Below the pieces are notes generated by a model, which was not told where the DNA came from, searched no databases, and saw only the letters and a list, made by a program, of their open reading frames with translations. A DNA stretch of 64,000 nt, taken from CAVQJU01 sp963729215 (GTDB lineage: Bacteria; Acidobacteriota; Vicinamibacteria; Vicinamibacterales; CAVVIG01). The position numbers and the translations under genes were made by a program. Location: positions 372,001 to 436,000 of the forward strand of contig CAVSND010000016.1 of assembly GCA_963729215.1 (NCBI GenBank), read 5' to 3'. Below are positions 1-9,241 of this stretch, piece after piece. The stretch's first letter is position 1. Each line of letters opens with the position of its first letter.

Positions 1-1144
1 CGCCGATGACTTTGTAGGCGAGGCCCTCGCGCATCAGCGCGTCTTCGATAGTGCGCGACTGGGCGTTGGTCCGGTACAGAACAGCGACGGTGGGCGAGCC
101 CACGGTGGCGTCGGTGTCTCCATTGAGGGCCGCCCGCGCCGTGCGCGTGATGAAATCGGCTTCCTCGAGATCGTCGTTCCCCCGGTAATACACGATGCGA
201 TCGCCGCCCGCGCGGTCGGTCCACAGGTGCTTGTCCTTGCGGTTCCGGTTCTGGCGGATGACGGCCGATGCGGCGTCCAGGATGATCTGCGTCGAGCGGT
301 AGTTGCGCTCCAGCTTGACGATGGCGGCTTCCGGAAAGTCCGTCTCGAAGTCGAGAATGTTCCTCAAATCGGCGCCGCGCCATTTGTAGATCGACTGATC
401 GGGATCGCCGACCACGCAGAGATTGCGGTGGATCTCCGCGAGACGGCGAATCAGGATGTATTGGGGGCGGTTGGTGTCCTGATATTCGTCGACCATCACG
501 AACCGGAACTGCGTGGCGTACTTGGTGCGCACGCGCTCGCTTTGTTCGAAGATGTCGACCGTTTTCAGCAGCAGGTCGTCGAAATCAAGAGCGTTGCTCG
601 CCTTGAGGGTCGCCAGGTAGTGCGCGTAGACCTTGGCGATCTGCTCGTCGCGCCGGTTCCAGCCTGCCGCGCCGGCCACTTCGTCCGGTCCCTCCATGCG
701 GTTCTTGGCCTGACTGATGCGCGAGAGGGCCGCACGCGGCTGGATGAAGCTGTCGTCGATCTGCAGCGCCTTGAGCGCCTGCTTGACGACCGTCAACTGG
801 TCGGACGAATCGTAGATGACGAAGTCGCGGGACAGGCCGATCGCCGGCGCCTCGCGCCTGAGCAGGCGCGCGCACAGCGAGTGAAACGTCGAGACCCACA
901 TGCGGCTGCAGTCGGAGCCGAGGAGCGTCTCGACGCGCGTCCGCATTTCTTCCGCGGCCTTGTTGGTGAAGGTGACCGCCAGGACCTCGTCTGTACGGGC
1001 ATGACCGTCGCCAACGAGATAGGCGATCCGGCTCGTGATCACGCGGGTCTTGCCGGATCCGGCGCCGGCAAGGATCAGGAGCGGCCCGCGCGTGTGAAGA
1101 ACCGCTTCGCGCTGTTCGGTGTTGAGGGAGTCTAAGAACTGCAT
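1..1144 (-). CDS. uvrD: UvrD/PcrA-type ATP-dependent DNA helicase, N-terminal part
   Basis: Superfamily 1A 3'-5' DNA helicase of repair and replication restart. The gene starts at an ATG (1142-1144) and runs off the left edge, leaving about 381 residues. The translation has the Walker A motif GAGSGKT at residues 27-33, motif Ia TFTNKAAEEM near 58-67, STFHSLCARLL near 86, Walker B/II VDEYQDTN and motif III GDPDQSIYKWRGAD. This order is diagnostic of the UvrD/PcrA/Rep family. The 2B and C-terminal domains lie outside the window, so UvrD, PcrA and Rep cannot be told apart. It lies on the same strand as glmS, downstream of it. Confidence 0.93.
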   Translation of the reverse strand, partial: MQFLDSLNTEQREAVLHTRGPLLILAGAGSGKTRVITSRIAYLVGDGHARTDEVLAVTFTNKAAEEMRTRVETLLGSDCSRMWVSTFHSLCARLLRREAPAIGLSRDFVIYDSSDQLTVVKQALKALQIDDSFIQPRAALSRISQAKNRMEGPDEVAGAAGWNRRDEQIAKVYAHYLATLKASNALDFDDLLLKTVDIFEQSERVRTKYATQFRFVMVDEYQDTNRPQYILIRRLAEIHRNLCVVGDPDQSIYKWRGADLRNILDFETDFPEAAIVKLERNYRSTQIILDAASAVIRQNRNRKDKHLWTDRAGGDRIVYYRGNDDLEEADFITRTARAALNGDTDATVGSPTVAVLYRTNAQSRTIEDALMREGLAYKVIG

Positions 1145-1147
1145 CCA

Positions 1148-1237
1148 GAGGTTAGAGGTTCGAGGTTAGGGACTGGAAGCACTGTATCATCGTCCAACCT
1201 CTAACCTCTAACCTCTAACCTCTAACCTCTAACCTCT
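1148..1237. repeat. Heptanucleotide array AACCTCT with an inverted partner
   Basis: Six perfect tandem copies of AACCTCT lie at 1196-1237. About two and a half copies of the reverse complement (AGAGGTT) lie at 1148-1170. A 25-bp spacer separates the arms, so they could fold as a long hairpin between glmS and uvrD. The array abuts the glmS stop codon (TAA at 1237-1239 on the minus strand) and the inverted arm ends just before the uvrD ATG. It may act as an attenuator or be a neutral expanding repeat. Confidence 0.85.
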
Positions 1238-3081
1238 TACTCGACCGTCACCGACTTGGCGAGGTTTCTCGGTTGATCCACGTCGCACCCCCGGCGGACG
1301 GCGATGTCGTACGCGAGCAACTGCAGCGGCACCACCATCACGATCGGGACGAGCAGCTCGGGAGCGCGGGGAACCTCGAGCACGACGTCGCGCTTGAGGT
1401 CGAGAATCGACGCCAGCGTGTCGTTGCCACGTGTCGTCAAGGCGATGATGGAGCCGCCTCGCGCTTTGGCTTCCTGCATGTTGCCGACCATCTTCTCGAA
1501 CACGTGATCGTGAGGAGCGATGGTCACGACCGGCAGCTGTTCATCGATCAGCGCGATGGGCCCGTGCTTCATTTCACCGGCCGGGTACCCCTCGGCGTGG
1601 ATGTAGGAGATCTCCTTCAGCTTCAACGCACCTTCAAGTGCAATCGGGTAGTTGATGCCGCGGCCGAGATACAGAAAGTCGGAGCGCGCATGGAAGCGGG
1701 CCGCCACCTCCTCGATTTCCGGCGCGATCTTGAGCGTGTCCTCGAGCAGCTGGGGCAGCTGGAGCAGCGCGTCGATGTGCGGCTTGGACGCTTCGGCCGT
1801 CAGGGTACCGCGGACCTGGCCGAGGCGGAGAGCGAACAGGTACAGCGCCACAAGCTGGGACGTAAAGGCCTTGGTCGAGGCGACGCCGATCTCGGGCCCG
1901 GCGTGCGTGTAGATCGTGCCGTCGGTTTCCCGCGTGGCCATGCTGCCCACGACGTTGCAGATGCTGATGCTCGAGGCGCCGTCGCGTTTGGCCTCGCGCA
2001 GCGCCGCGAGCGTATCGGCGGTCTCACCCGACTGTGTGATGACGATGGCCAGAGAGTTCGGACCCACGATCGGCGAGCGATATCGGTACTCGGACCCGTA
2101 GTCCACTTCCACCGGCACGCGCGCCAGCGTCTCGATCATGAACTTGCCGACCAGCCCGGCGTGCCACGACGTCCCGCAGGCGAGAATCGTGACCTTCTCG
2201 ATGGCCCGCAGCCGTGCATCGGTGACCTTCATCTCCTCGAGAAACACCTTGCCGCTGTCCTGGGACACGCGGCCGAGGATTGTCTCGCGGGCAGCCGTGG
2301 GCTGCTCGAAGATCTCCTTGAGCATGAAGTGCTTGTAGCCGGCCTTCTCCGCCATGATCGGATCCCACAGGACGCGTTGCGTCGCCTTGGAAACCGGCCG
2401 GCCGAAGAAATCCGTGAACTCCACTCCTGTGCGGGTGACAATCGCCATCTCTTCGTCAGCGAGAAAGACCACATCGCGCGTGTGGCTCAGAATGGCGGGG
2501 ATGTCGGACGCCACGAAGAATTCGCCATCGCCCAGGCCGACCACGATCGGCGGACCATTGCGAACGGTGACGATCTTTTCAGGATCGTCCGCCGAGATGA
2601 GCACCAGCGCGAAGAGGCCTCGCATCAGCAGCAGCGCGCGCCGCACGGCGTTCTCGAGACCGTCGTCCTTCATTTCGCGCTCGACCAGGTGCGCGACGAT
2701 CTCCGTGTCCGTCTCGGTGACGAAGCGGTGGCCCTGCTGCTGCAGCTCGCGCTTCAAGTCCAGGTAGTTCTCGATGATGCCGTTGTGGACGACGACAATC
2801 TTGCCGGTGCAGTCCCGATGGGGATGGGCGTTCTCTTCGGTGGGACGCCCGTGCGTCGCCCAACGGGTGTGGCCCACGCCGTACTCGCCAGTCAGCGGGT
2901 GATCGACGATGACGTCCTCGAGCTTCGACAACTTGCCGGCGCTCCGCCGTAGCTCGATGGCGCCATTGCGGAGCACGGCCACGCCGGCCGAGTCGTAGCC
3001 GCGATATTCCAGACGCCTCAAGCCCTCGATCAAGACGGGAACGACGTCCTTGGGACCGATGTAACCGATGATTCCGCACAT
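1237..3081 (-). CDS. glmS: Glutamine--fructose-6-phosphate aminotransferase (isomerizing)
   Basis: Makes glucosamine-6-phosphate from fructose-6-phosphate and glutamine, the entry step to UDP-GlcNAc for peptidoglycan and LPS; cytoplasmic. The 614-aa length is normal. The N-terminus MCGIIGYIG places the catalytic Cys2 of the Ntn glutaminase domain after Met removal. LEYRGYDSAGV and HTRWATHG follow. The two SIS isomerase domains include CGTSWHAG near residue 300 and SGETADT. The C-terminus DQPRNLAKSVTVE is typical. The ATG start is set by Cys2. It lies 17 bp downstream of the restored glmU end on the same strand, so glmU-glmS is a likely operon. No glmS ribozyme is apparent in the short gap. 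Confidence 0.98.
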   Translation of the reverse strand: MCGIIGYIGPKDVVPVLIEGLRRLEYRGYDSAGVAVLRNGAIELRRSAGKLSKLEDVIVDHPLTGEYGVGHTRWATHGRPTEENAHPHRDCTGKIVVVHNGIIENYLDLKRELQQQGHRFVTETDTEIVAHLVEREMKDDGLENAVRRALLLMRGLFALVLISADDPEKIVTVRNGPPIVVGLGDGEFFVASDIPAILSHTRDVVFLADEEMAIVTRTGVEFTDFFGRPVSKATQRVLWDPIMAEKAGYKHFMLKEIFEQPTAARETILGRVSQDSGKVFLEEMKVTDARLRAIEKVTILACGTSWHAGLVGKFMIETLARVPVEVDYGSEYRYRSPIVGPNSLAIVITQSGETADTLAALREAKRDGASSISICNVVGSMATRETDGTIYTHAGPEIGVASTKAFTSQLVALYLFALRLGQVRGTLTAEASKPHIDALLQLPQLLEDTLKIAPEIEEVAARFHARSDFLYLGRGINYPIALEGALKLKEISYIHAEGYPAGEMKHGPIALIDEQLPVVTIAPHDHVFEKMVGNMQEAKARGGSIIALTTRGNDTLASILDLKRDVVLEVPRAPELLVPIVMVVPLQLLAYDIAVRRGCDVDQPRNLAKSVTVE

Positions 3082-3098
3082 GATCTGGATCCTCTCGC

Positions 3099-4479
3099 TC
3101 AGCGTTTCTTCTTGCGCTCAGCCGCCCAGCCTTCGATATTCCGCTGCTTGCCCGCGCTGACCGCGAGCGCACCGTCCGGGAACGTCCTCGCGCACGGTCG
3201 TGCCGGTGCCGACGTACGCGCCCTTGCCCACTGTGACAGGCGCGATGAGCTGCGTGTCGCTGCCAACGAAGGCGCCGTCCTCAATGGTGGTCTGGCTCTT
3301 GGTGACGCCGTCGTAGTTGCAGGTGATGGTTCCTGCCCCGATGTTCACATCGGCGCCGATGCGCGTGTCGCCGAGATAACTGAGGTGCATCGACTTCGAT
3401 CGGGCTCCCAGCACTGTATTTTTCATCTCGACGAAATTGCCCACGCGAGCGCGTTCCGAGACGACGACGTCCTTGCGAAAGTGGGCGAACGGTCCCACGG
3501 CCGCGTCGTTTTCGATGGTCGAGCCCGAGATCACGCAGTGGTTGAGAATGGTGACCCGATCACCGAGGTGTGAATCCACGATCCGGACCCCGCTGTGGAC
3601 TTCGCACCCGCTCCCGATCGTCGTGTGTCCCTCGAGCGAGACGCCGGGATGGACGATCGTGTCCGGCCCGATCTCGACGTGCGGATCCACGTAAGTGGTG
3701 GCCGGGTCCTCGATCGTGACGCCCGCGGCCATCAGGGCCTGATTTTTTGTCTGTCTCACAATTCTGCTCACTGCCGCCAGCTCCAGGCGGCTGTTGATTC
3801 CCCGGATCTCGTCCGCGTCCGTGACCGTCAGCGTTTCGACTCCCAGTCCGCGCTCCCTGAAAAGGGCGACGATGTCCGGCAGGTAATACTCGCCCTGCGC
3901 GTTTTCTGTCGCGATTCCAGTCAGCGCCGTGAACAACCCGTCCAGGGCAAACGCGTAGATGCCGGCGTTGATCTCCGTAATTTCCCTCTCCGCCGGCGTG
4001 GCGTCTCTCTCCTCCACAATGCGAGCAATCTGCCGGCCAGCGCGCACGATTCGCCCGTATCCGTGGGGCTGTTCGAGGATCGCCGTCACCACGGTCGCCG
4101 CCGCGCCCGCCGATTCGTGCCGGTCGACCAATGATTTCAACGTCTTGGCCGAGAGCAGCGGCACGTCGCCCGACAACAGGACCAGCGTGCCCGCCGCCCC
4201 TCGGAAGACCGGCTCGGTCGTCAGCAACGCATGACCGGTGCCAAGTTGTGGCTCCTGGACCACGAACGTGACGCCCGGATGACCCACAAGGGCCGCACGG
4301 ACCGAATCTGCCTGGTGCCCGACGACGAGCGTGGTTGAACGAGGCTGCAATGCTGTCGACGCCGCCAGCACGTGCTCGATCATCGGCAATCCGGCGACGC
4401 GATGCAGCACCTTGGGCCGTGCGGACTTCATCCGCGTGCCCTTACCCGCCGCCAGGATGACGACATGCAAATCGGCCAT
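3099..4479 (-). CDS. glmU: Bifunctional GlcNAc-1-P uridyltransferase / GlcN-1-P acetyltransferase, frameshifted near its end
   Basis: Converts glucosamine-1-phosphate to UDP-GlcNAc. The N-terminal pyrophosphorylase domain has LAAGKGTRMKS at residues 9-19. The C-terminal part is a left-handed beta-helix acetyltransferase with hexapeptide repeats (IGPDTIVHPGV, IGAGTITCNYDG). ATG at 4477-4479 is preferred because MADLHVVILAAG is the natural family start; an upstream TTG (4524) is also open. The main frame runs into RCARGQRGQ after REDVP. Dropping one C near 3182 restores PDGALAVSAGKQRNIEGW and a basic KKKR tail ending at TGA 3099-3101. The shift is probably a sequence error in this essential gene. 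It is followed directly by glmS. Confidence 0.94.
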
Positions 4480-4524
4480 AGAAGGGGGACGGGTCGCACC
4501 TGCGGCCCCGACCCCGTAATTCAA

Positions 4525-5214
4525 TTATCGTGCGGAACGCGGACGGAGTGGGCGGCGGCGGTCGGGGCGATAGACAGCCGGGGCCTCGAGCGCGGCCCGG
4601 AACGCGTCGTCATCCCGCACCGGGTCCAGGTCGGGGTCGGTCTTGGCGAGGGCGCGGTTTTCGGGGTTGATGGCAATCGCCCGCTCGACGTGGGCGACGG
4701 CCTCGGCGAACTCGCCGCGCTGGGCGTGTGCAACGGCGAGCATATAGAGGGCGTGATCGTTATCGGGGTCCTCGTCGCGCACCAGCCGCAGATGGGAGAT
4801 GGCTTCGTCGTAGCGTCCGCCATTCAGCGCAAGCGTGGACGCGTACAGCCGCTCCTCCACCGTGTGAGGCGCTGACACGCTCGACAGGGCCTGACGCTGG
4901 CAGACGTTCAGGTAGAGCTTCACGCGCTCGTGGAGCTCCTTTTCCTCGCTGTATCGGACCAGTACCGATTCGAACAACGCCGCCGCACCGTGATAATCGT
5001 GGCGCTGCAGCTTTTCAAGACCCTGTTCGTACAGGGCGACGGCCTCGATGTAGGTCGATCGCCGTTCCGCCGCGCGCTGCGCCTGTGGCGGCGGCTGCGC
5101 CGCGGCAGGCATCTGCACAAGCGGATTCAGTCCGTCTTCCGAGCGCGAAGAGGTCGGCTGTGGCCCCGGATGGGCCTTGACCGAACGAGCTGGAGGTCGC
5201 CGCTGTTTCGCCAT
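4525..5214 (-). CDS. TPR-repeat protein
   Basis: A 229-aa protein starting at ATG 5212-5214 (MAKQRRPPARS); a TTG one codon upstream is also open. The first 60 residues are basic and Pro/Gln-rich. The rest is helical with tetratricopeptide-like units: ALYEQGLEKLQRHDYHGAA, SEEKELHERVKLYLNVC, YDEAISHLRLVRDEDPDND, then AVAHVERAIAINPENRALAK. The TPR consensus Ala/Gly/Pro positions are visible. There is no signal peptide or membrane segment. The C-terminus is Arg-rich. It stands just upstream of glmU on the same strand with a 45-bp gap and may be cotranscribed. TPR units indicate protein-protein contacts; the partner is unknown. Confidence 0.75.
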   Translation of the reverse strand: MAKQRRPPARSVKAHPGPQPTSSRSEDGLNPLVQMPAAAQPPPQAQRAAERRSTYIEAVALYEQGLEKLQRHDYHGAAALFESVLVRYSEEKELHERVKLYLNVCQRQALSSVSAPHTVEERLYASTLALNGGRYDEAISHLRLVRDEDPDNDHALYMLAVAHAQRGEFAEAVAHVERAIAINPENRALAKTDPDLDPVRDDDAFRAALEAPAVYRPDRRRPLRPRSAR

Positions 5215-5336
5215 CAAGGTTCCTGCGCGACGCCGGGCGAATGATCCTGCCTGAAAGCCGGCTAAAGTAGCAGAAGCTTCGTAGAGCGGTCAAGCCAGCC
5301 CATTTCAGGCCGAATTCAGCGCTCGGCAAATTTATG

Positions 5337-6187
5337 TCATTCAGCCAATTTCTTGGCTCGCTCAATAGCGTCGTAGACTTGGTTGGGAGACATCTGGTGT
5401 CTTCGTCCCAGCTCAGCCAATGCCTTTCGTCTCGAGAGCGTCTCTGTTATCTATCAATTGACCTAGTTCTAGGAGCAACGAGCCATCGCTGACGGGGACT
5501 CGATCGGCTATTTCTCCCTTATGACCTAAATCTACAATGACCGTGAACTCGCCTCTGCCGTCCAGGGCCGCCTCGAGGACCTCGATTAATTGGTCCTCTG
5601 ACCAATGATTCATGTATCTTGGTCAGCTCACGACAAACAACGATGGGACAGTCACCTATGGATACCCTGAGGTGCTGGAGCGTTTGACGAATTCTATGCG
5701 GGGCTTCGAAGAATACGACGGTGTGGCCGAGGCGGCTAAGCGTATCAAGCCATATTTTTCTGTCTTTTGACCGAGTTGGCGGAAAGCCAAGGAATGAGAA
5801 CGCGCTAGTGGAGACGCCGGCTGCGGACAGCGCGGCCATTACGGCGCTTGGGCCCGGAATGGGCTCGACGCGGATACCCGCGGCGATGACCGCTCGTATC
5901 AGATGCTCCCCCGGGTCTGAAATGAGCGGGGTTCCGGCGTCAGACACGAGCGCCACGCTGTCGCCCCGAAGGAGGCGGTCGACGATCGCGGGTGTTTTCC
6001 TGGTTTCGTTATGCGCGTGCAGGCTCGTCGTCGGCGTCGTGATGGCGTAGCGGGAGAGCAGATGAGCCGTGCGGCGCGTGTCCTCGGCCGCGATGATCGC
6101 GACCTCTTGCAGGATGCGCAGCGCACGAGCGGTCACGTCCTCGAGGTTGCCGATCGGCGTGGCGACCACGTACAGCGTGCCCGGCAT
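5337..6187 (-). CDS. rsmI: 16S rRNA (cytidine(1402)-2'-O)-methyltransferase, with two frameshifts
   Basis: Methylates the ribose of C1402 in the 16S rRNA decoding centre using SAM. The start MPGTLYVVATPIGNLEDV is the family signature, and AEDTRRT, SDAGTPLISDPG and EPIPGPSA follow. The main frame breaks after KIHESLVRGPI. A +1 shift near 5595 gives LIEVLEAALDGRGEFTVIVD. A second +1 shift near 5422 gives ALAELGRRHQMSPNQVYDAI and a stop at 5337-5339, a normal RsmI end. The two pieces rejoin into about 282 residues, so these are probably sequence errors. The gene faces away from the DUF885 gene. A TACAAT -10-like box lies 18 bp before its start. Confidence 0.92.
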
Positions 6188-6205
6188 TCGGTGTGCGGAA
6201 CGTTT

Positions 6206-6211
6206 ATTGTA
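6206..6211 (-). promoter_or_regulatory. -10-like hexamer upstream of rsmI
   Basis: TACAAT on the minus strand, 18 bp before the rsmI ATG in the 39-bp gap between rsmI and the divergent DUF885 gene. No good -35 box is visible at 16-18 bp, so this is a motif call only. Confidence 0.4.
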
Positions 6212-6226
6212 CCATTGGCGGATCCC

Positions 6227-7885
6227 ATGATCGCTTCCGAACCCCTCCCGCACTTCGTCGACGACCTGCTTTCGTATCTCTACGAAGCACATCCGACGCA
6301 CGCCACGCTCGACGGCGTGCACACGCACGACGACCTGCTGGAGGATCTCAGCCGGCAGGGCATCGAGAGCACCACGCACGCGCTGTCTGGCTACCTGCGC
6401 CGGCTCGATGAAATCAACCCGGCGGGCCTGACCGAGGTGGAACGCCTCGACCACCGGATGATCGGCGCCAATCTGCGCGCCCGCATGCTGGAGTTCGAGG
6501 AAATCCGGACCTGGGAAAAGAACCCGCAGTACTACTCGGACATCCTCGCATCGAGCCTGGCGGGTCAGACACTTTTCAATCATGCGCCGGCCGAGGAGCG
6601 CGCGAGACGGGTGCTCTCGAAGCTGCGCCAGACGCCGCGGCTCATGCAGGCGGCCCGCGACAACATCACCGATCCGCCCGGCATCTTCGTCAAGGTCGGC
6701 CTCGAAACCATGCGGGGCGCACTCAAGTTCGTGGACGATGATCTGCCGAAAGCCTTTGCATCGGTGGACGACCTGCACCTGCTCGGAGACCTGGCCGACG
6801 CACAGGCGGAGGCTTCGCAGGCGATCGGCGCGTATATCCAGTACCTCGAGACGGACCTCGCGCCGCGCGCGCGGTCGTCGTTCCGCCTCGGGCGCGAAAA
6901 GTTCGAGCAGAAGCTGAAACTGGACGAGGGCATCACGCTCTCGCTCGACCGGCTCCTCGCGATCGCGACGCGCGAACTGCACGCGACGCAGGACGAATTC
7001 CGATCGGTCGCCGGCCGCATGAACGGCGGCGATCCGCTCGAAGCCTGGGCTCGTACCAAGGCCGATCACCCGCAGCCGGGAGAGCTGGTCAACGTCGCGC
7101 GCCAGCAGCTCGACGAGCTGGCAACCTTTCTCGAACGCCAGAACATCATTTCGCTGCCGGCGGGCGAGGCGATCACGGTGGCGCCGACGCCGGATTTCTA
7201 CCGGTGGTCATTCGCCAGCATGTGGACGCCCGGGCCCTTCGAGGCGAAAGCGACCCGCGCGTATTACTACCTGACGGACGCCGATCCCTCGTGGCCGCCC
7301 GAACGCCAGCGGGAATACCTGCGCGACTACAACCACCCGACGCTCTGGTCCATCTCGATCCACGAGGTGTACCCGGGGCATTTCCTGCACTACCAGCACC
7401 TGCGCCGGGTCGAGTCCAAGGCCCGCAAGTCCACGCTGTTTGCCGCGGCGTCGTTTGTCGAGGGCTGGGCGCACTACTGCGAAGAGATGATGATCGAGGC
7501 GGGCTTCGCCCGGCAGCAACCGAGCGTGAAGCTCGGCCAGCTGGCGGAATCGCTGATCCGGCTCGCGCGTTTCATCGTCTGTATCAGGCTGCACGCGGAA
7601 GACATGTCCGTCGAGCAGGGCATGCGCTTTTTCCGCGACGAAGCGTTCATGGAAGAGGCGAGCGCCCGCCGCGAAGCGGAACGGGGCACGTTCGATCCGA
7701 CGTATCTCGTCTACAGTGTCGGCAAGCTCATGCTGATGAAGCTGCGGCGCGATTACAAGCAGCAGGCGGGGAAGGCATTCTCGCTCAAGACCTTTCACGA
7801 TTCGCTGCTCGGCAACGGGACGGCGCCGTTCTGGCTGCATCGCGCGCTCATGCTTCCGGGCGACAGCGGCGATCTTCTCGAGTAG
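6227..7885 (+). CDS. DUF885 family protein, metallopeptidase-like
   Basis: A 552-aa protein matching the DUF885 family in length and motifs. HEVYPGH at residues 379-385 resembles a zinc-binding HExxxGH site. FVEGWAHYCEEMM around 410-422 would supply the third ligand and a conserved Tyr. The N-terminus (MIASEPLPHFVDDLLSYLYE) has no signal peptide, so the protein is probably cytoplasmic. The ATG at 6227 is the first in-frame Met downstream of the divergent rsmI gene. Family members are often annotated as hypothetical; a peptidase role is inferred from the zinc signature. The FmdB-like gene follows after 14 bp and is probably cotranscribed. Confidence 0.85.
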   Translation: MIASEPLPHFVDDLLSYLYEAHPTHATLDGVHTHDDLLEDLSRQGIESTTHALSGYLRRLDEINPAGLTEVERLDHRMIGANLRARMLEFEEIRTWEKNPQYYSDILASSLAGQTLFNHAPAEERARRVLSKLRQTPRLMQAARDNITDPPGIFVKVGLETMRGALKFVDDDLPKAFASVDDLHLLGDLADAQAEASQAIGAYIQYLETDLAPRARSSFRLGREKFEQKLKLDEGITLSLDRLLAIATRELHATQDEFRSVAGRMNGGDPLEAWARTKADHPQPGELVNVARQQLDELATFLERQNIISLPAGEAITVAPTPDFYRWSFASMWTPGPFEAKATRAYYYLTDADPSWPPERQREYLRDYNHPTLWSISIHEVYPGHFLHYQHLRRVESKARKSTLFAAASFVEGWAHYCEEMMIEAGFARQQPSVKLGQLAESLIRLARFIVCIRLHAEDMSVEQGMRFFRDEAFMEEASARREAERGTFDPTYLVYSVGKLMLMKLRRDYKQQAGKAFSLKTFHDSLLGNGTAPFWLHRALMLPGDSGDLLE

Positions 7886-7899
7886 GGTGGAATAGCCAG

Positions 7900-8274
7900 A
7901 TGCCGTTATACGAATACGAGTGCGATGCGTGCGGGCATCGCTTCGAGGTCATTCAGAAGTTCTCGGATGCGCCGATCGACAAGTGTCCCGCCTGCGGAAG
8001 CACGGTCCACAAGCTGCAGTCGGCTCCCGCGTTTCATCTCAAGGGCACCGGCTGGTACGCCACGGACTACGCGAAGTCAGGGAGCACCGGCGAGTCGAAG
8101 GGCGGGAAAGACGGCAAGAAGTCCGAGGGCGCATCCGGCTCGGCCGACAGCAGTTCGAGCGGCGACAAACCGGCGTCGGGCGATACGAGCTCGACGACGG
8201 CTTCTTCGTCGAGCGGCGACGCCTCCACTCCGACTTCGACCGGATCGTCGAAACCGGAAACGCCGAAAACGTGA
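7900..8274 (+). CDS. FmdB-family zinc-ribbon protein
   Basis: A 124-aa protein. Residues 1-50 form the FmdB/CxxC regulatory domain: MPLYEYECDACGHRFE, then CPACGS, giving two CxxC knuckles for one zinc ion. GTGWYATDYAK near residue 50 is also typical of the family. Residues 60-124 are a low-complexity Ser/Gly/Thr/Lys tail, probably disordered. It lies 14 bp after the DUF885 gene and converges on galU, whose stop is 9 bp away. Its role is not established; members are proposed to be small regulators. Confidence 0.88.
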   Translation: MPLYEYECDACGHRFEVIQKFSDAPIDKCPACGSTVHKLQSAPAFHLKGTGWYATDYAKSGSTGESKGGKDGKKSEGASGSADSSSSGDKPASGDTSSTTASSSSGDASTPTSTGSSKPETPKT

Positions 8275-8283
8275 GTCGCGGGG

Positions 8284-9210
8284 TTACCGCTTACCGGCCG
8301 GTGTCGGCAGGTTGAGACTCGCGAGGTAGGTGGCGAACCGATCGGCGAGGTCGGGCCGCTTGAGCGCGAAGTACACGACGGCCTTCAGAAACCCGAGCTT
8401 GTTGCCGGTGTCGTGCCGGACTCCCTGGACTTCGCACGCGTAGATGGGTCTCTTCTTCAGGAGCTCGCGAAGCCCGTTCGTCAGCTGGATTTCACCTGTC
8501 CGGTCGCTCTTGGTCGCGGCGAGCGCCGGGAAGATGTCCGGGGTGAGCACGTAGCGGCCGATGATCGCCAGGTTGGAGGGCGCGTCTTCGCGTCTCGGCT
8601 TCTCCACGAGATCGCGCACCTTGAAGACACCAGGTCCAAGGCCCGCGCTCGCGTCTTCGTCCACGGCAATGACGCCGTAGTTCGAGATGTCCTCCTGCGG
8701 GACGCGTTCGACGGCCAGCACCGGCCCGTTCAACCTGTCGAAGACGTCCACGAGCTGTTTCACCGCGGGCGGTTCCGCGTCGATCACGTCGTCGGCCAGG
8801 ATGACGGCAAACGGCTCGTCGCCCACCAGCTCGCGCGTGACGAGGACGGCGTGACCGAGGCCGAGCGGCTCGCCCTGCCGCACGTACGCGAAGTTGATCA
8901 GGTTCGAAATCTTGCGAATCTCTTCGAGCTGCGCGCTCTTGCCGCGGGCTTCGAGAAACGTTTCGAGCTCGACGGACACGTCGAAGTGATCCTCGATCGC
9001 GTTCTTGCCGCGCCCGGTCACCAGGATGATGTTGTCGACGCCAGACGCGACCGCCTCCTCGACGCCGTACTGAATGATCGGCTTGTCGACGAGCGGAAGC
9101 ATTTCCTTGGGTTGAGCTTTTGTCGCCGGCAGGAAGCGGGTACCGAGACCGGCGGCGGGGAAGACAGCTTTGCGAACGCGGATAGCCACGAAAGAATCGT
9201 AGCAGAACAT
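8284..9210 (-). CDS. galU: UTP--glucose-1-phosphate uridylyltransferase
   Basis: Makes UDP-glucose for exopolysaccharide, LPS and glycan synthesis. The 308-aa product has the nucleotidyltransferase signature FPAAGLGTRFLPATKA near its N-terminus, then EMLPLVDKPIIQYGVEEA, ILVTGRGKNAIEDHFD, LGHAVL, VILADDVID and VEKP, all GalU hallmarks. Two starts are possible: ATG at 9210 (MFCYDSFVAIRVRKAV) or GTG at 9189 (AIRVRKAV). The shorter form matches the usual family N-terminus. It is divergent from serS with about 31 bp between starts. Confidence 0.95.
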   Translation of the reverse strand: MFCYDSFVAIRVRKAVFPAAGLGTRFLPATKAQPKEMLPLVDKPIIQYGVEEAVASGVDNIILVTGRGKNAIEDHFDVSVELETFLEARGKSAQLEEIRKISNLINFAYVRQGEPLGLGHAVLVTRELVGDEPFAVILADDVIDAEPPAVKQLVDVFDRLNGPVLAVERVPQEDISNYGVIAVDEDASAGLGPGVFKVRDLVEKPRREDAPSNLAIIGRYVLTPDIFPALAATKSDRTGEIQLTNGLRELLKKRPIYACEVQGVRHDTGNKLGFLKAVVYFALKRPDLADRFATYLASLNLPTPAGKR

Positions 9211-9227
9211 TCGGAGGGAGAGGGCAT

Positions 9228-9233
9228 TACAAT
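9228..9233 (+). promoter_or_regulatory. -10-like hexamer just upstream of serS
   Basis: TACAAT ends 8 bp before the serS ATG at 9242. If it is a true -10 box, transcription would begin within a few bases of the start codon, giving a leaderless or nearly leaderless mRNA. A purine-rich GGAGGGAGAGGG lies upstream of the hexamer, too far to act as a ribosome site. Confidence 0.45.
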
Positions 9234-9241
9234 CAGGCAAC

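Noticed and set aside
1273..2952. Long plus-strand open frame opposite glmS
   Set aside because: Antisense shadow of a certain gene, with no ribosome site or domain.
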